Shown: positions 8,333 through 16,564 of the stretch, piece by piece
How the letters are laid out: every line of letters starts with the position of its first letter
Position numbering within the stretch: the stretch's first letter is position 1
Source: JAFARZ01 sp035651595
GTDB taxonomy: Bacteria > Actinomycetota > Actinomycetes > Streptosporangiales > Streptosporangiaceae
NCBI GenBank assembly: GCA_035651595.1
Contig: DASRFJ010000181.1
Coordinates: 1-24,016 of the forward strand
DNA: 24,016 nt
Direction: 5' to 3'
Notes under the pieces: model-generated
What the model was told of the DNA's origin: nothing
The model's input: the letters and a program-made list of their open reading frames with translations, nothing else
Database searches by the model: none
Made by a program: the position numbers and the translations under genes

Positions 8333-9201
8333 CTCACGCGCGGACAGTTGAGCACGCCGGACCTACTGTGGCGCGGATGCTGCTGGGTGCGCAGCTTCGG
8401 CGGATGCGCGAGAACGCGGGAATCACGCGCGAGGAAGCGGGGGAGGTCATCCGGGCGTCCGGTTCGAAGATCAGCCGGCTGGAGCTTGGCCGCACCGGTT
8501 TCAAGCTCAGGGACGTCGACGATCTGCTCAGCCTGTACGGGGTGCACGACGATGCCGATCGGGCCACGTCCATCGCCCTCGCCCAGCAGGCGAACGCGCC
8601 CAGCTGGTGGCGTACCTACGGCGACGTGGTGCCCACGTGGTTTGAGCCTTACCTGGGGATGGAGCAGGCCGCGAGGCTCATCCGCTGCTTCGACATCCAG
8701 TTCGTCCCCAGCCTGCTGCAGACGCCAGACTATGCCCGCACGGTAATCCGGCTGGCGCTTGCCGATGCCGCGCGGACCCAAGTCGATCCGCGGCTGGTGC
8801 TGCGGATGCGTCGTCAGGAGATGCTGCACCGGCCGGATCCGCCCCAGCTGTGGGCGATCATCGACGAATCGGTGCTGCGACGCTCGATCGGCGGCACCGA
8901 GATCATGCGCGGGCAGATCCGGCACATGATCGAGTTGTGCCAGCTCCGCCACGTCACGATCCAGGTGCTGCCCTTCACCGCTGGCGGCCGTCCGGCCGGG
9001 GGCGGGGCGGTCACGTTGCTGCGCTTCGCCGAGGAGAATCTCCCCGACGTCGTCTACCTCGAGCAGCTCACCAGCGCCGTCTACCTGGACAAGCCCGCCG
9101 AAACGCTGCCGTACTGGAAAGTGTTCAATTCGCTGGCTGCCGAGGCTCAAGATCCGGTCACGAGCATCGAGACCATGCGCGCCCGCCTCAACGAGCTGTA
9201 A
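8329..9201 (+). CDS. XRE-family helix-turn-helix regulator with DUF5753 domain
   Basis: This 290-residue protein has an N-terminal Cro/CI-type HTH at about residues 18-72. It reads LGAQLRRMRENAGITREEAG, then SGSKISRLELGRTGFKLRD, then DVDDLLSLYG. The C-terminal DUF5753 domain runs from about residue 90 to the end, with YLGMEQAARLIRCFDIQFVP, SLLQTPDYARTVIR, a DESVLRR segment and ITIQVLPF-like strands (here VTIQVLPFTAGG). In Streptomyces such proteins often pair with small DUF397 proteins and affect development or antibiotic production. No DUF397 gene is present here. The partner is instead the DUF574 methyltransferase, with which it overlaps by ATGA. The ligand and targets are unknown. Confidence 0.9.
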   Translation: MTHARTVEHAGPTVARMLLGAQLRRMRENAGITREEAGEVIRASGSKISRLELGRTGFKLRDVDDLLSLYGVHDDADRATSIALAQQANAPSWWRTYGDVVPTWFEPYLGMEQAARLIRCFDIQFVPSLLQTPDYARTVIRLALADAARTQVDPRLVLRMRRQEMLHRPDPPQLWAIIDESVLRRSIGGTEIMRGQIRHMIELCQLRHVTIQVLPFTAGGRPAGGGAVTLLRFAEENLPDVVYLEQLTSAVYLDKPAETLPYWKVFNSLAAEAQDPVTSIETMRARLNEL

Positions 9202-9230
9202 CTGGCAAGAACATGACCCGTCACTGCCGC

Positions 9231-9259
9231 GTCGAATCGATTGCGCGAATCGATTCGAC
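9231..9259. promoter_or_regulatory. Operator-like site A: 12-bp inverted repeat with 5-bp spacer, downstream of lacI
   Basis: GTCGAATCGATT and AATCGATTCGAC are perfectly complementary arms around GCGCG. Each arm contains an AATCGATT core, with core centres 13 bp apart. The same arm-spacer-arm layout recurs at the glycosidase promoter (10446-10474, one arm mismatch), and a diverged version lies upstream of lacI. This shared design points to a LacI binding site rather than a simple terminator. The site lies between the convergent ends of the XRE gene and lacI, where no promoter is expected, so an auxiliary looping operator is one interpretation. Confidence 0.6.
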
Positions 9260-9276
9260 GAAAACCCAAACCCAGA

Positions 9277-10317
9277 TCAGGCCGAACGGCCGGCGGTGCT
9301 TGTTCCGGGCGTCCGGCGCGGAGCCGCGATGCTGGCGCGGTCGACGAACGGCGGCGAGAGCAGGATGTGCGCGAGCGGCCCGGACGGGTCGGCGAGCAGC
9401 CGCAGCAGCGTCTCCACCGCGTGCCGCCCCATTTCCTCGGCCGGCACGTCCGCGGCGCTGACCTGGGGCTGCAGCGCCGTCGCGAGCCGAGTTGACGCGA
9501 TGGCGAGCACGGAGACATCGGCGGGCACGGACAGGCCGCGCTCGCGCAGCGCGAAGAGCACACCGCCGAGGGCCTGTTCGTTGATCGTGAGGATGGCGGT
9601 GACCCCGGGCGCGGCCGCGACGATGCGCTCGACGCACCGGTGGGCCGCCGCCGGCAGGTCGTCGCAGCACAGGCTCGGGCCGGTCATCCCGAGTTCCGCG
9701 CATGCCGCACGGAAACCCTGGTGGGCGCGGATCGCCGGCCCGTACCCGCGGTCGAACAGCTCTTGCGGCCTGTTGATGAGCGCCACCTGCCGGTGTCCCA
9801 GCGCGTGCAGGCGGCGGACGCCTTCGGCGACTAGGCCCGCGTAGTCGAGATCGACCCAGGCATGCGCGTCCGATCCGGTGCGCCCGATGGTCACGAACGG
9901 GAACCCGCTCGCGGTGAGTTTGCGGGCGCGATTGTCGTGCTCGCCGGTCTCCATGAGCACGATGCCGTCCACCCGGCGCTCTCCGATCAGCTTGTCGAAG
10001 GCGCCCTCGCGGTCCCCGCCGCTCGGGGAGAGCAGGATGTCATAGCCATGATCGGCGGCCGCGTCCGCGACCGCGCCGACGAAGTAAAGCTGGTCGGTGC
10101 TGAGCCGGTGCCGCAGCGGCGGGACGACAAGGCCGAGCGTACGGGTCGCGCCGTGCCGCAGGGACCGGGCCACCGCACTGGGCCGGTAGCCTACCTCGTC
10201 GATCACCCGGAGCACCCGCTGCCGGGTGGCCTCGGTCACCTGGCGCTTGCCGCTGAGCACGTAGGAGACCGTGCTACGGGAGACCCCTGCCAGGCGGGCT
10301 ACCTCGCCGATGTTCAC
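9277..10317 (-). CDS. LacI-family transcriptional repressor of the adjacent glycoside locus
   Basis: This 346-residue regulator has an N-terminal LacI HTH at residues 2-55 (IGEVARLAGVSRSTVSYVLS, then QVTEATRQRVLRVIDEVGYR). A hinge-like VARSLRHGATRTLG follows, then a periplasmic-binding-protein-like sensor domain with GIVLMETGE and AILTINEQALGGVLFAL segments. GTG 10317 is chosen because it gives the canonical N-terminus with GGGAGG seven bases upstream. The frame extends to 10374 but without family character. It is divergent from a GH31 glycosidase and sugar importer operon. Operator-like palindromes lie in both divergent promoters and downstream of its own gene. Repression relieved by an imported oligosaccharide or its breakdown product is inferred from family behaviour. 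Confidence 0.9.
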   Translation of the reverse strand: MNIGEVARLAGVSRSTVSYVLSGKRQVTEATRQRVLRVIDEVGYRPSAVARSLRHGATRTLGLVVPPLRHRLSTDQLYFVGAVADAAADHGYDILLSPSGGDREGAFDKLIGERRVDGIVLMETGEHDNRARKLTASGFPFVTIGRTGSDAHAWVDLDYAGLVAEGVRRLHALGHRQVALINRPQELFDRGYGPAIRAHQGFRAACAELGMTGPSLCCDDLPAAAHRCVERIVAAAPGVTAILTINEQALGGVLFALRERGLSVPADVSVLAIASTRLATALQPQVSAADVPAEEMGRHAVETLLRLLADPSGPLAHILLSPPFVDRASIAAPRRTPGTSTAGRSA

Positions 10318-10336
10318 CCTTGCCTCCCGGCGCCGG

Positions 10337-10365
10337 AACGGTTCGCGAACCGATTCACGAGCATA
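10337..10365 (-). promoter_or_regulatory. lacI promoter region with operator-like site B
   Basis: GAACGGTTCGCGAACCGATTC spans about 10336-10356. It contains a perfect 12-bp palindrome GGTTCGCGAACC (10340-10351), and its right half AACCGATT is the same variant core as in site C. A -10-like TATGCT on the minus strand (10365-10360) lies just upstream of it, so a bound repressor would cover the transcript start of lacI. The site is 20-40 bp before the lacI start codon, which suits autoregulation. Confidence 0.5.
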
Positions 10366-10417
10366 CGGGAACACTCCCTGGCTCGTGACACGCGATTAAC
10401 GGTACGGCAACGGCTAG

Positions 10418-10447
10418 TTGACCTGGTACCTGGGGCAGGCGTACCGT
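10418..10447 (+). promoter_or_regulatory. Candidate promoter of the GH31/ABC operon
   Basis: TTGACC (10418-10423) and TACCGT (10442-10447) are spaced 18 bp apart and fit an actinobacterial housekeeping promoter. The -10 box abuts and slightly overlaps operator-like site C, which would allow direct steric repression by LacI. A TTG here also opens the reading frame, but the promoter reading argues that translation starts later, at 10496. Confidence 0.5.
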
Positions 10448-10474
10448 CGAACCGATTCTGCGAATCGATTCGAC
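10446..10474. promoter_or_regulatory. Operator-like site C at the GH31 promoter
   Basis: GTCGAACCGATT and AATCGATTCGAC flank CTGCG. Arm length (12), spacer (5) and core spacing (13 bp) are identical to site A, and there is one mismatch between the arms. It sits at the predicted transcript start of the operon and ends about 20 bp before the ATG at 10496. This is the most likely primary operator of the divergent LacI regulator. Confidence 0.65.
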
Positions 10475-10495
10475 AAATGGGAGGATTGGCCCGGC

Positions 10496-12517
10496 ATGGG
10501 GTTCTTCACGAGGAGCGGCGCGGCGGTCGAATGGCGAGGCGGTCATGAGACGGTCCGGGTCGAGCCCTGGGCGGCCGACAGCCTCCGGGTCCGCGGCACG
10601 ATCGGGCAGGGGATCGCTGACGACCTGCCGGGCGCGCTGCTGCCGCCGCCGCACTCCCCCGACGCCTGGGCTGAAATCGGGCCGGACCTGGCCCGGGTCG
10701 TCAACGGCCGGATCGCCGCCGAGATCACCGCCGACGGCGGCTTGCGGTTCACGCGTACCTCGGACGGCGCCGAATTGCTGGCCGAGGTGGCGCCGCACTT
10801 CACGGGTCCGCCCCAGCGGCGGTACGCGCCTACCGGACGCGGCGGCGGGCTGCATCGCGTCGAGGTGCTGTTCACCGCGCGGGACGGTGAACGGTGCTAC
10901 GGCCTCGGCCAGCATCAGCACGGCAGGCTGGATCAGAAGGGCGCCGTGATCGAGCTGGTCCAGCGCAATACCGAGGTGTCCATTCCGTTCCTGCTGTCCA
11001 GCCTGGGCTACGGGTTCTTGTGGAACCAGCCGGGCATCGGGCGGGTAGAGCTGGGTACCACCTGCACTCGGTGGGTGTCCGAGGCGTCCCGGCAGTTCGA
11101 CTACTGGATCACCGCCGCCGACGAGCCCGCGGGCATCGTGCGCCGGTACGCGGACGTGACGGGGCGGGCGCCGATGCTGCCGGAGTGGGCCGCGGGCTTC
11201 TGGCAGTGCAAGCTGCGGTATCAGACCCAGGACGAGTTGCTTGACGTCGCCCGCGAGTACCAGCGGCGTGGCCTGCCGCTATCGGTGATCGTGGTGGACT
11301 ACTTCCACTGGACCAGGCAGGGCGACTGGCAGTTCGACCCGGCGGAATGGCCGGATCCGGCTGGCATGGTGGCCGAGCTGGACCGGCTGGGCGTGAAGCT
11401 GATGGTGTCCATCTGGCCCACCGTCAGCCCGGCGAGCGAGAACTACAGCGAGATGAGCGAACAGGGCCTGCTGGTCGCCAGCGAGCGCGGCGTGGGTGTG
11501 CAGATGACTTTCTGGGACAAGGGTTCGGCCAGCCCGGCGCTGCTCAGCTACTACGACGCGACCAACCCGCTGGCGCGGGATTACATCTGGTCGAGGGTCA
11601 GGGAGGGCTACTACAAGCACGGCATCAGGGCTTGGTGGCTGGACGCGTGCGAACCCGAGCTGCGGCCCGAGCACCCCGACAACCTGCGGTACCACCTCGG
11701 TCCCGGCCTGGAGGTCGGCAACATCTACCCGCTGCTGCACGCGAAGGCATTCCACGACGGAATGGCCGCCGAAGGCGAGGACGAGGCCGTCTTGCTGTGC
11801 CGGTCCGCCTGGGCGGGCAGCCAGCGGTACGGCGCGGCCGTCTGGTCCGGTGACACCGACTCGACCTTCGAAGACCTGCGCCGGCAGATCCCTGCCGGGC
11901 TGAACATCGGGCTGTCCGGCATCCCGTGGTGGACCACCGACATTGGCGGATTCAAGGACGGGAACATCGAGTCCCCGTCGTTCCGCGAGCTGCTGGTCCG
12001 CTGGTTTCAGTTCGGGGTGTTCTCGCCACTGTGCCGGCTGCACGGATTCCGCGAGCCCGCCGCCGCCAGGTCCGGAGCCGGCCAGAACGGCGCGCCGAAC
12101 GAGCTGTGGTCCTTCGGAGACGACGCGTACGCGATTCTGCGACGGTGGCTCGGCCTGCGGGACCACCTGCGTCCTTACCTCATGGACACCATGCGGATCG
12201 CGCACGCGGAAGGGCTGCCGCCGATGCGGCCGCTGTTCCTGAACTTCCCCGCCGACCCGGCCTGCTGGGACGTCGCGGACCAGTTCCTCCTCGGCGACGA
12301 CCTGCTGGTGGCGCCCGTGGTCACCGAAGGCGCTGCCGAGCGGACCGTCTACCTGCCGGCCGGTGCGGACTGGCGCGACGCCTGGACGGGAGCCCCGCTC
12401 CGGGGCGGGCAGTGGATCACCTCGCCAGCCCCGCTGCGGACCATCCCCGTCTACGTCAGGGACGGCGGCAGCGTCGAGCCATTCGGCGACCTGGATCGGT
12501 TCGGCGGCGCGGGATGA
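10496..12517 (+). CDS. Glycoside hydrolase family 31 (alpha-xylosidase/alpha-glucosidase type)
   Basis: This is a 673-residue retaining alpha-glycosidase. The catalytic nucleophile is expected at Asp383 in AWWLDACEPE, and the acid/base at Asp453 in AAVWSGDTDSTFEDL. Further family blocks are LPEWAAGFWQCKLRYQT, LSVIVVDYFHW and LSGIPWWTTDIGGF. A beta-sandwich region precedes the barrel (about residues 1-225), and beta domains with GDDLLVAPVVTEGA follow. No signal peptide is present, so it acts in the cytoplasm on imported sugar. ATG 10496 lies after GGGAGG (10479-10484), with an eleven-base gap that is longer than usual. The upstream extension to TTG 10418 would translate the promoter and operator. 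The W-W-L-D-x-x-E-P signature resembles GH31 alpha-xylosidases, but specificity cannot be fixed from sequence alone. It overlaps the next gene by ATGA. Confidence 0.92.
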   Translation: MGFFTRSGAAVEWRGGHETVRVEPWAADSLRVRGTIGQGIADDLPGALLPPPHSPDAWAEIGPDLARVVNGRIAAEITADGGLRFTRTSDGAELLAEVAPHFTGPPQRRYAPTGRGGGLHRVEVLFTARDGERCYGLGQHQHGRLDQKGAVIELVQRNTEVSIPFLLSSLGYGFLWNQPGIGRVELGTTCTRWVSEASRQFDYWITAADEPAGIVRRYADVTGRAPMLPEWAAGFWQCKLRYQTQDELLDVAREYQRRGLPLSVIVVDYFHWTRQGDWQFDPAEWPDPAGMVAELDRLGVKLMVSIWPTVSPASENYSEMSEQGLLVASERGVGVQMTFWDKGSASPALLSYYDATNPLARDYIWSRVREGYYKHGIRAWWLDACEPELRPEHPDNLRYHLGPGLEVGNIYPLLHAKAFHDGMAAEGEDEAVLLCRSAWAGSQRYGAAVWSGDTDSTFEDLRRQIPAGLNIGLSGIPWWTTDIGGFKDGNIESPSFRELLVRWFQFGVFSPLCRLHGFREPAAARSGAGQNGAPNELWSFGDDAYAILRRWLGLRDHLRPYLMDTMRIAHAEGLPPMRPLFLNFPADPACWDVADQFLLGDDLLVAPVVTEGAAERTVYLPAGADWRDAWTGAPLRGGQWITSPAPLRTIPVYVRDGGSVEPFGDLDRFGGAG

Positions 12518-13419
12518 ACCAGGGTGCGGCGCGGCTTCGCGGGGTGGCCAGGTGGGTATTCCTGCTGCCCGCGATCGGCTACGTGCTGTTCGCGTTCGCC
12601 GTCCCGGTGATCTACAACGTGGTCCTTTCCTTCGAGCAGACCTCGCCCGCCACGATCGCGCACCTGACCGCCCCGTTCGCCGGCCTGTCGAACTACACCA
12701 CCACGCTGAAGGACCCGATCGCGGACAGCGCGATCGTGCGCACGTTCAGTTTCACCGTGCTGTCGCTGCTGTTCCAGTTCCTCATCGGGTTCGCTCTCGC
12801 GCTGCTGTTCAGCCTGCGGTTTCCGCTGCGGACCCTGGCGCGGTCGCTCATCCTCGTCCCGTGGCTGCTGCCGTTGCTGGTGACCGGGGTCATCTTCAAG
12901 TTCCTGTTCCAGCTTCAGGCCGGCGCGGTCAACCAGGTCTTGCTTGATCTCCATCTCGTGCATCAGCCAGTCGGGTTCGAGGTCGATCCGGGCTGGGCCT
13001 ACCTGACCGTATTGATCACCAACATCTGGATCGGCGTGCCGTTCTTCACCGTGCTGCTGTACAGCGCGCTCCAGGACGTCCCGCCAGAGCTGATGGAGGC
13101 CGCCCGGATCGACGGCGCCGGACCGTGGCAGCGCCTGGTCCGGGTCACGCTCCCGGTCATCCGGCCGGTCGTCGAGGTGGTCTTCGTGCTCGGTTTCGTA
13201 TTCACGGTCAAGGTGTTCGACGTGGTGATCGGGCTGACCGGCGGCGGGCCCGCGAACTCCACCCAGCTGATCGCCACGTGGGCGTACAACCTGTCGTTCC
13301 AGGAGTTCGACTACGGCGCCGGCGCGGCGCTGAACACCGTGCTGCTGCTGATCGCGTTCGTTGCCGCGCCGCTGTACATCTGGCTGAACCGGGCGTCGCT
13401 GCGCGGAGACGCGCGATGA
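12514..13419 (+). CDS. Sugar ABC transporter permease (MalF/UgpA type)
   Basis: This 301-residue inner-membrane component of a carbohydrate-uptake (CUT1-like) ABC importer has six predicted helices. The first is VFLLPAIGYVLFAFAVPVIY. The cytoplasmic EAA loop reads EAARIDGAGPWQRLVRVTLP at about residues 194-213 and would contact the ATPase. The C-terminal block GFVFTVKVFDVVIGLTGGGP is typical of MalF-like permeases. The start overlaps the glycosidase stop by four bases and the stop overlaps the second permease start by four, which indicates coupled translation in one operon. The family's long periplasmic insertion seen in E. coli MalF is absent, as in most Gram-positive homologues. Confidence 0.92.
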   Translation: MNQGAARLRGVARWVFLLPAIGYVLFAFAVPVIYNVVLSFEQTSPATIAHLTAPFAGLSNYTTTLKDPIADSAIVRTFSFTVLSLLFQFLIGFALALLFSLRFPLRTLARSLILVPWLLPLLVTGVIFKFLFQLQAGAVNQVLLDLHLVHQPVGFEVDPGWAYLTVLITNIWIGVPFFTVLLYSALQDVPPELMEAARIDGAGPWQRLVRVTLPVIRPVVEVVFVLGFVFTVKVFDVVIGLTGGGPANSTQLIATWAYNLSFQEFDYGAGAALNTVLLLIAFVAAPLYIWLNRASLRGDAR

Positions 13420-14282
13420 GCGCGGCTACCCGGCGGCGTCGAATTGGCCTGGGCCTCCGGCCGCGGCGGCTTGCCGCCACGTGCGCCAGCCTCGGCGCGC
13501 TGACCGCGCTGGTCGTGCTGCTGTTCCCGCTGTACGCGGTGATCGTCGCGTCGTTCGAGACGAACTCGCAGCTGTTCGGCGCGTCGCGCTACAGCTTCTT
13601 CCCGTCGCGGTTCACGCTGTCGAACTACCGCGTGGTGCTGTCCGAACAGGGCGGCCACGTGGTGAGCTCACTGATCGTCGCGCTCGGCACCGCGGCGCTG
13701 ACGCTCGCGATCGCGGTGCCCGCGGCGCATGCGCTGGCCCGGTACCGGTTCCGGGTGACCGCGCTGCTGGCCGGGTCGCTGCTGGTCGCGCAGATACTGC
13801 CGTCGATCGTGATCGCGAACTCGCTGTTCCTGGTGTACCACCGGCTGCATCTGCTGAACAGCTATCTGGGGCTGATCATCGCCGACGCGAGCTACGCCGT
13901 GCCGTTCGGCATCTTGGTGCTGCGCGCGTTCATGCTGGGCCTGCCGCGTGACGTGATCGCGGCCGCCCGCGTGGACGGTGCGACGGAATGGCAGGCATTC
14001 AGCCGCGTCGTGCTGCCGATGAGCAGGTCGGCGATCATCACCGTCGCGCTGTTCGCGTTCCTGAACGGCTGGGGCGACTTCATCTTCGCCCTCACGATGC
14101 TGAACGGCAACACGTTCGAGCCGGTCACGCTGTCCATCTACACCTACATCGGCGAGTTCTCCCAGAACTGGGGGGAGGCGATGGCGCTGGCGGTGTTCGC
14201 CGTACTGCCGGCCGCCATGCTGCTCATCGCCGCGCAGCGCTATATCGCGGCCGGCCTGACGGTCGGCTCGGTGAAAGGTTAA
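13416..14282 (+). CDS. Sugar ABC transporter permease (MalG/UgpE type)
   Basis: This 288-residue second permease forms the heterodimeric channel with the preceding gene product. Six hydrophobic helices are visible. The first is about residues 22-45 (SLGALTALVVLLFPLYAVIV), followed by an SLIVALGTAALTLAIAVPAA segment. The EAA loop is AARVDGATEWQAFSRVVLP. The C-terminal ALFAFLNGWGDFIFALTMLN block matches MalG-like proteins. The start ATG overlaps the previous stop (ATGA). No ATP-binding gene follows. In actinomycetes a shared multi-sugar ATPase such as MsiK commonly serves these importers, and that is assumed here. Confidence 0.92.
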   Translation: MSAATRRRRIGLGLRPRRLAATCASLGALTALVVLLFPLYAVIVASFETNSQLFGASRYSFFPSRFTLSNYRVVLSEQGGHVVSSLIVALGTAALTLAIAVPAAHALARYRFRVTALLAGSLLVAQILPSIVIANSLFLVYHRLHLLNSYLGLIIADASYAVPFGILVLRAFMLGLPRDVIAAARVDGATEWQAFSRVVLPMSRSAIITVALFAFLNGWGDFIFALTMLNGNTFEPVTLSIYTYIGEFSQNWGEAMALAVFAVLPAAMLLIAAQRYIAAGLTVGSVKG

Positions 14283-14304
14283 CCGCACTCATCAGGAGAC
14301 ACAT

Positions 14305-15588
14305 ATGCGCAGTCAGATAAGACGACGAGTCCTCGTGGTCACCGGCGTGGCGTTGCTGGCCGCGACGGCCGCTGCCTGCTCGTCGAGCCCATCCTCAACT
14401 GGCTCCAGCGGCGGCAGCGGTGGCGGCTCGGTCACGATCACCGAGTTCGACTATTTCACCGGCGGTGCCAACGCGGCGATCAACGCCTACAACGCCCAGT
14501 TCATGAAAGCGCATCCGAACATCACGGTGAAACGGACCTCGGTCCCGTACGCGAACCTGATCACGAAGATCTTGCAGGATGCGAGCGCGGGGGACATGCC
14601 GAACCTGATGCTGATCGACAACCCGAACGTGCCCGAGGTTGCCGCCACCGGCCAGCTCGTTCCGCTTGACAGCATGCCCGGGTTCACCACCAGCGGCTAC
14701 ACCTCCGGCGCCATCAGCGAGTGCACCTACCAGGGCAAGCACTATTGCTACCCGATCGGCACCAACGCCGTCGGGCTGTTCTACAACAAAGCCATGTTCG
14801 CCGCCGCGCACGTCAGCCCGCCGGCCACCTGGGCGCAGTTGCAGGCCGATGCGAAGGCGCTGACCACACCCGCCCATTACGGGATCGCGTTCGACGCCAC
14901 CGGCGACGAGCAGTCGACCTGGCAGCTCGAGCCGTTCTTCTGGTCCAACGGCGCCTCGCTGACCAACCTCAGCGCCCCCCAATTCCAGCAGTCGCTCCAG
15001 CTATGGGTGAACATGGTGAAGGACGGGTCGGCGTCCAAGTCCGTCCTCACCTGGGGCCAGGACCCCGACCTCACCCAGCAGTTCCTGAACGCCAGGGCGG
15101 CCATGATCATCGACGGGCCGTGGATCTTCCCCGAGCTGAACGCGGCCGGGTGGAAGTACGACCAGCAGTACGGCATCGTGCCGATTCCGGTGCGCCAGGC
15201 CGGGCAGACGGTGATCGCTCCGCTGGGCGGGGAAACGATGGACATCGGCGCCGGCGGGTCAGCGGCGCAGCAGCAGGCGTCCTGGGAGTGGATCCAGGGC
15301 CTGCAGCAGCCCGCCACCATGGAGCACGTCACTTCGATGATGTATTACCTGCCGACAAAGCCCGCGGTAATCCAGCAGTACCTCAACGGCGGTCCGCAGT
15401 ACACCGTGTTCGCGCAGGAAACCGAGAACGCCCGGCCGCGCACCACCGAGTACGGCGTCAACTACCCGAAGGTCTCCCAGGCCATCTGGACCGCCATCCA
15501 GGCCGCGATCACCGGCACCGCACCGGTGAACTCCGCCCTCCAGACAGCCCAAGGCACAGTCTCCGGCATCCCCAAAGTAAGCGGCTAA
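14305..15588 (+). CDS. Sugar ABC transporter solute-binding lipoprotein
   Basis: This 427-residue extracellular receptor of the importer has a signal peptide MRSQIRRRVLVVTGVALLAA and a lipobox ending AAAC, with Cys25 lipidated. A Ser/Gly-rich linker (about 26-42) follows. Family 1 binding-protein features come next: VTITEFDYFTGGANAAINAY, YNKAMFAAA preceded by GTNAVGLF, and AAMIIDGPWIFPELNAAGW. AGGAGA (14294-14299) precedes ATG 14305 by about six bases, and the gap to the second permease is 22 bp, so it belongs to the same operon. Being the last gene is unusual, because most such operons begin with the binding protein. The ligand is presumably an oligosaccharide that the GH31 enzyme can cleave, which is inference. 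Confidence 0.92.
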   Translation: MRSQIRRRVLVVTGVALLAATAAACSSSPSSTGSSGGSGGGSVTITEFDYFTGGANAAINAYNAQFMKAHPNITVKRTSVPYANLITKILQDASAGDMPNLMLIDNPNVPEVAATGQLVPLDSMPGFTTSGYTSGAISECTYQGKHYCYPIGTNAVGLFYNKAMFAAAHVSPPATWAQLQADAKALTTPAHYGIAFDATGDEQSTWQLEPFFWSNGASLTNLSAPQFQQSLQLWVNMVKDGSASKSVLTWGQDPDLTQQFLNARAAMIIDGPWIFPELNAAGWKYDQQYGIVPIPVRQAGQTVIAPLGGETMDIGAGGSAAQQQASWEWIQGLQQPATMEHVTSMMYYLPTKPAVIQQYLNGGPQYTVFAQETENARPRTTEYGVNYPKVSQAIWTAIQAAITGTAPVNSALQTAQGTVSGIPKVSG

Positions 15589-15676
15589 CCCCCGGACCTG
15601 CTCCACGCTGCCCGTTTCGCCCTCTTTAGACTGGTGCGTTTGGAGGTGCAAGGGACCACCAGACGGGAGGGACGTC

Positions 15677-16564
15677 TTGACGACCGCGATCGCACCGCTG
15701 TCCGACTTCGGCACCTGGGCACGCGGAGACCTGCTGGTCATCATATTGCTCGTGCTCGGCGCTGTGCTGCTTACCCGGCTCGCGGACTGGGCGCGCGGCC
15801 GGATCATGACCCAGATCGATGCCCGGGCCGCCGATTCTGACGAGCTGGTGCGTTCCGAGGCGGCCAAGCACCGGCATGTCGTTGCCCAGGTCTTCACGTG
15901 GAGCGTCCTGGCCATCATCTACGTCGTCACCGCCGTGCTGGTGATACAGCGCATGGGCGTGCCCCTGGCCGGCTTGGTGGCGCCCGCGGCGCTGATCAGC
16001 GCCGCGCTCGGATTCGGCCTGCAGCGGTTCATCCAGGACATCGGCGCCGGGTTGTTCATCACCGGCGAACGGCAGTACGGCTTCGGCGACGTCGTCCGGA
16101 TCTCGGTCGCCGGAGTGACGCAGCCCGCTACCGGCACCGTAGAGGAGGTCACGCTGCGGGTCACCCGCATCCGGTCGGTCAGCGGCGAGGTCGTCACCAC
16201 CCCCAACGGCCAGATCGTCCAGGTCACCAACCTGTCGCGAGACTGGGCGCGCGCGGTGGTTGACGTCCCGGTCCCCTCGTCGGTCGAGGTGAGCCATGTC
16301 ACCGAGGTGCTGCGGCGCGTCGGCCGGGAAGCGTTCAGCGATGACGAGCTGCGGAAGATGATGCTCGACCCGCCCACCGTGATGGGCGTCGAGCGAATCG
16401 AGGTCGACACGTTTTCTGTGCGCATGGTGGCGCGCACGCTGCCGGGCATGCAGTTCGACGTGGGCCGGGAACTTCGCGCGCGGGTCGCGTCGGCGCTGCG
16501 CCAGGAGGGCATCCTCGTCTCGGCCGAACTCGACACCGGCCGGGCGACCGGAGGTGCCTCGTGA
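15677..16564 (+). CDS. MscS-family small-conductance mechanosensitive channel
   Basis: This is a 295-residue membrane channel that would release solutes during hypo-osmotic stress. Three hydrophobic segments are visible: about 17-37 (LLVIILLVLGAVLLTRL), about 70-92 (FTWSVLAIIYVVTAVLVI), and the pore-lining third helix PAALISAALGFGLQRFIQDI. A beta domain with FGDVVRI, GTVEEVTLRVTRIRS and TTPNGQIVQVTNLSRDW follows, and this block order is diagnostic for MscS. The start is TTG 15677, with GGGAGG at 15665-15670 six bases upstream. The stop overlaps the next gene's GTG by four bases (GTGA). Confidence 0.92.
   Translation: MTTAIAPLSDFGTWARGDLLVIILLVLGAVLLTRLADWARGRIMTQIDARAADSDELVRSEAAKHRHVVAQVFTWSVLAIIYVVTAVLVIQRMGVPLAGLVAPAALISAALGFGLQRFIQDIGAGLFITGERQYGFGDVVRISVAGVTQPATGTVEEVTLRVTRIRSVSGEVVTTPNGQIVQVTNLSRDWARAVVDVPVPSSVEVSHVTEVLRRVGREAFSDDELRKMMLDPPTVMGVERIEVDTFSVRMVARTLPGMQFDVGRELRARVASALRQEGILVSAELDTGRATGGAS

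Noticed and set aside
9231..9259. Site A as a plain transcription terminator between convergent genes
   Set aside because: A hairpin is possible and a terminator role is not excluded. However, the same 12-5-12 sequence recurs at the GH31 promoter, where a terminator makes no sense, so an operator explains both better.
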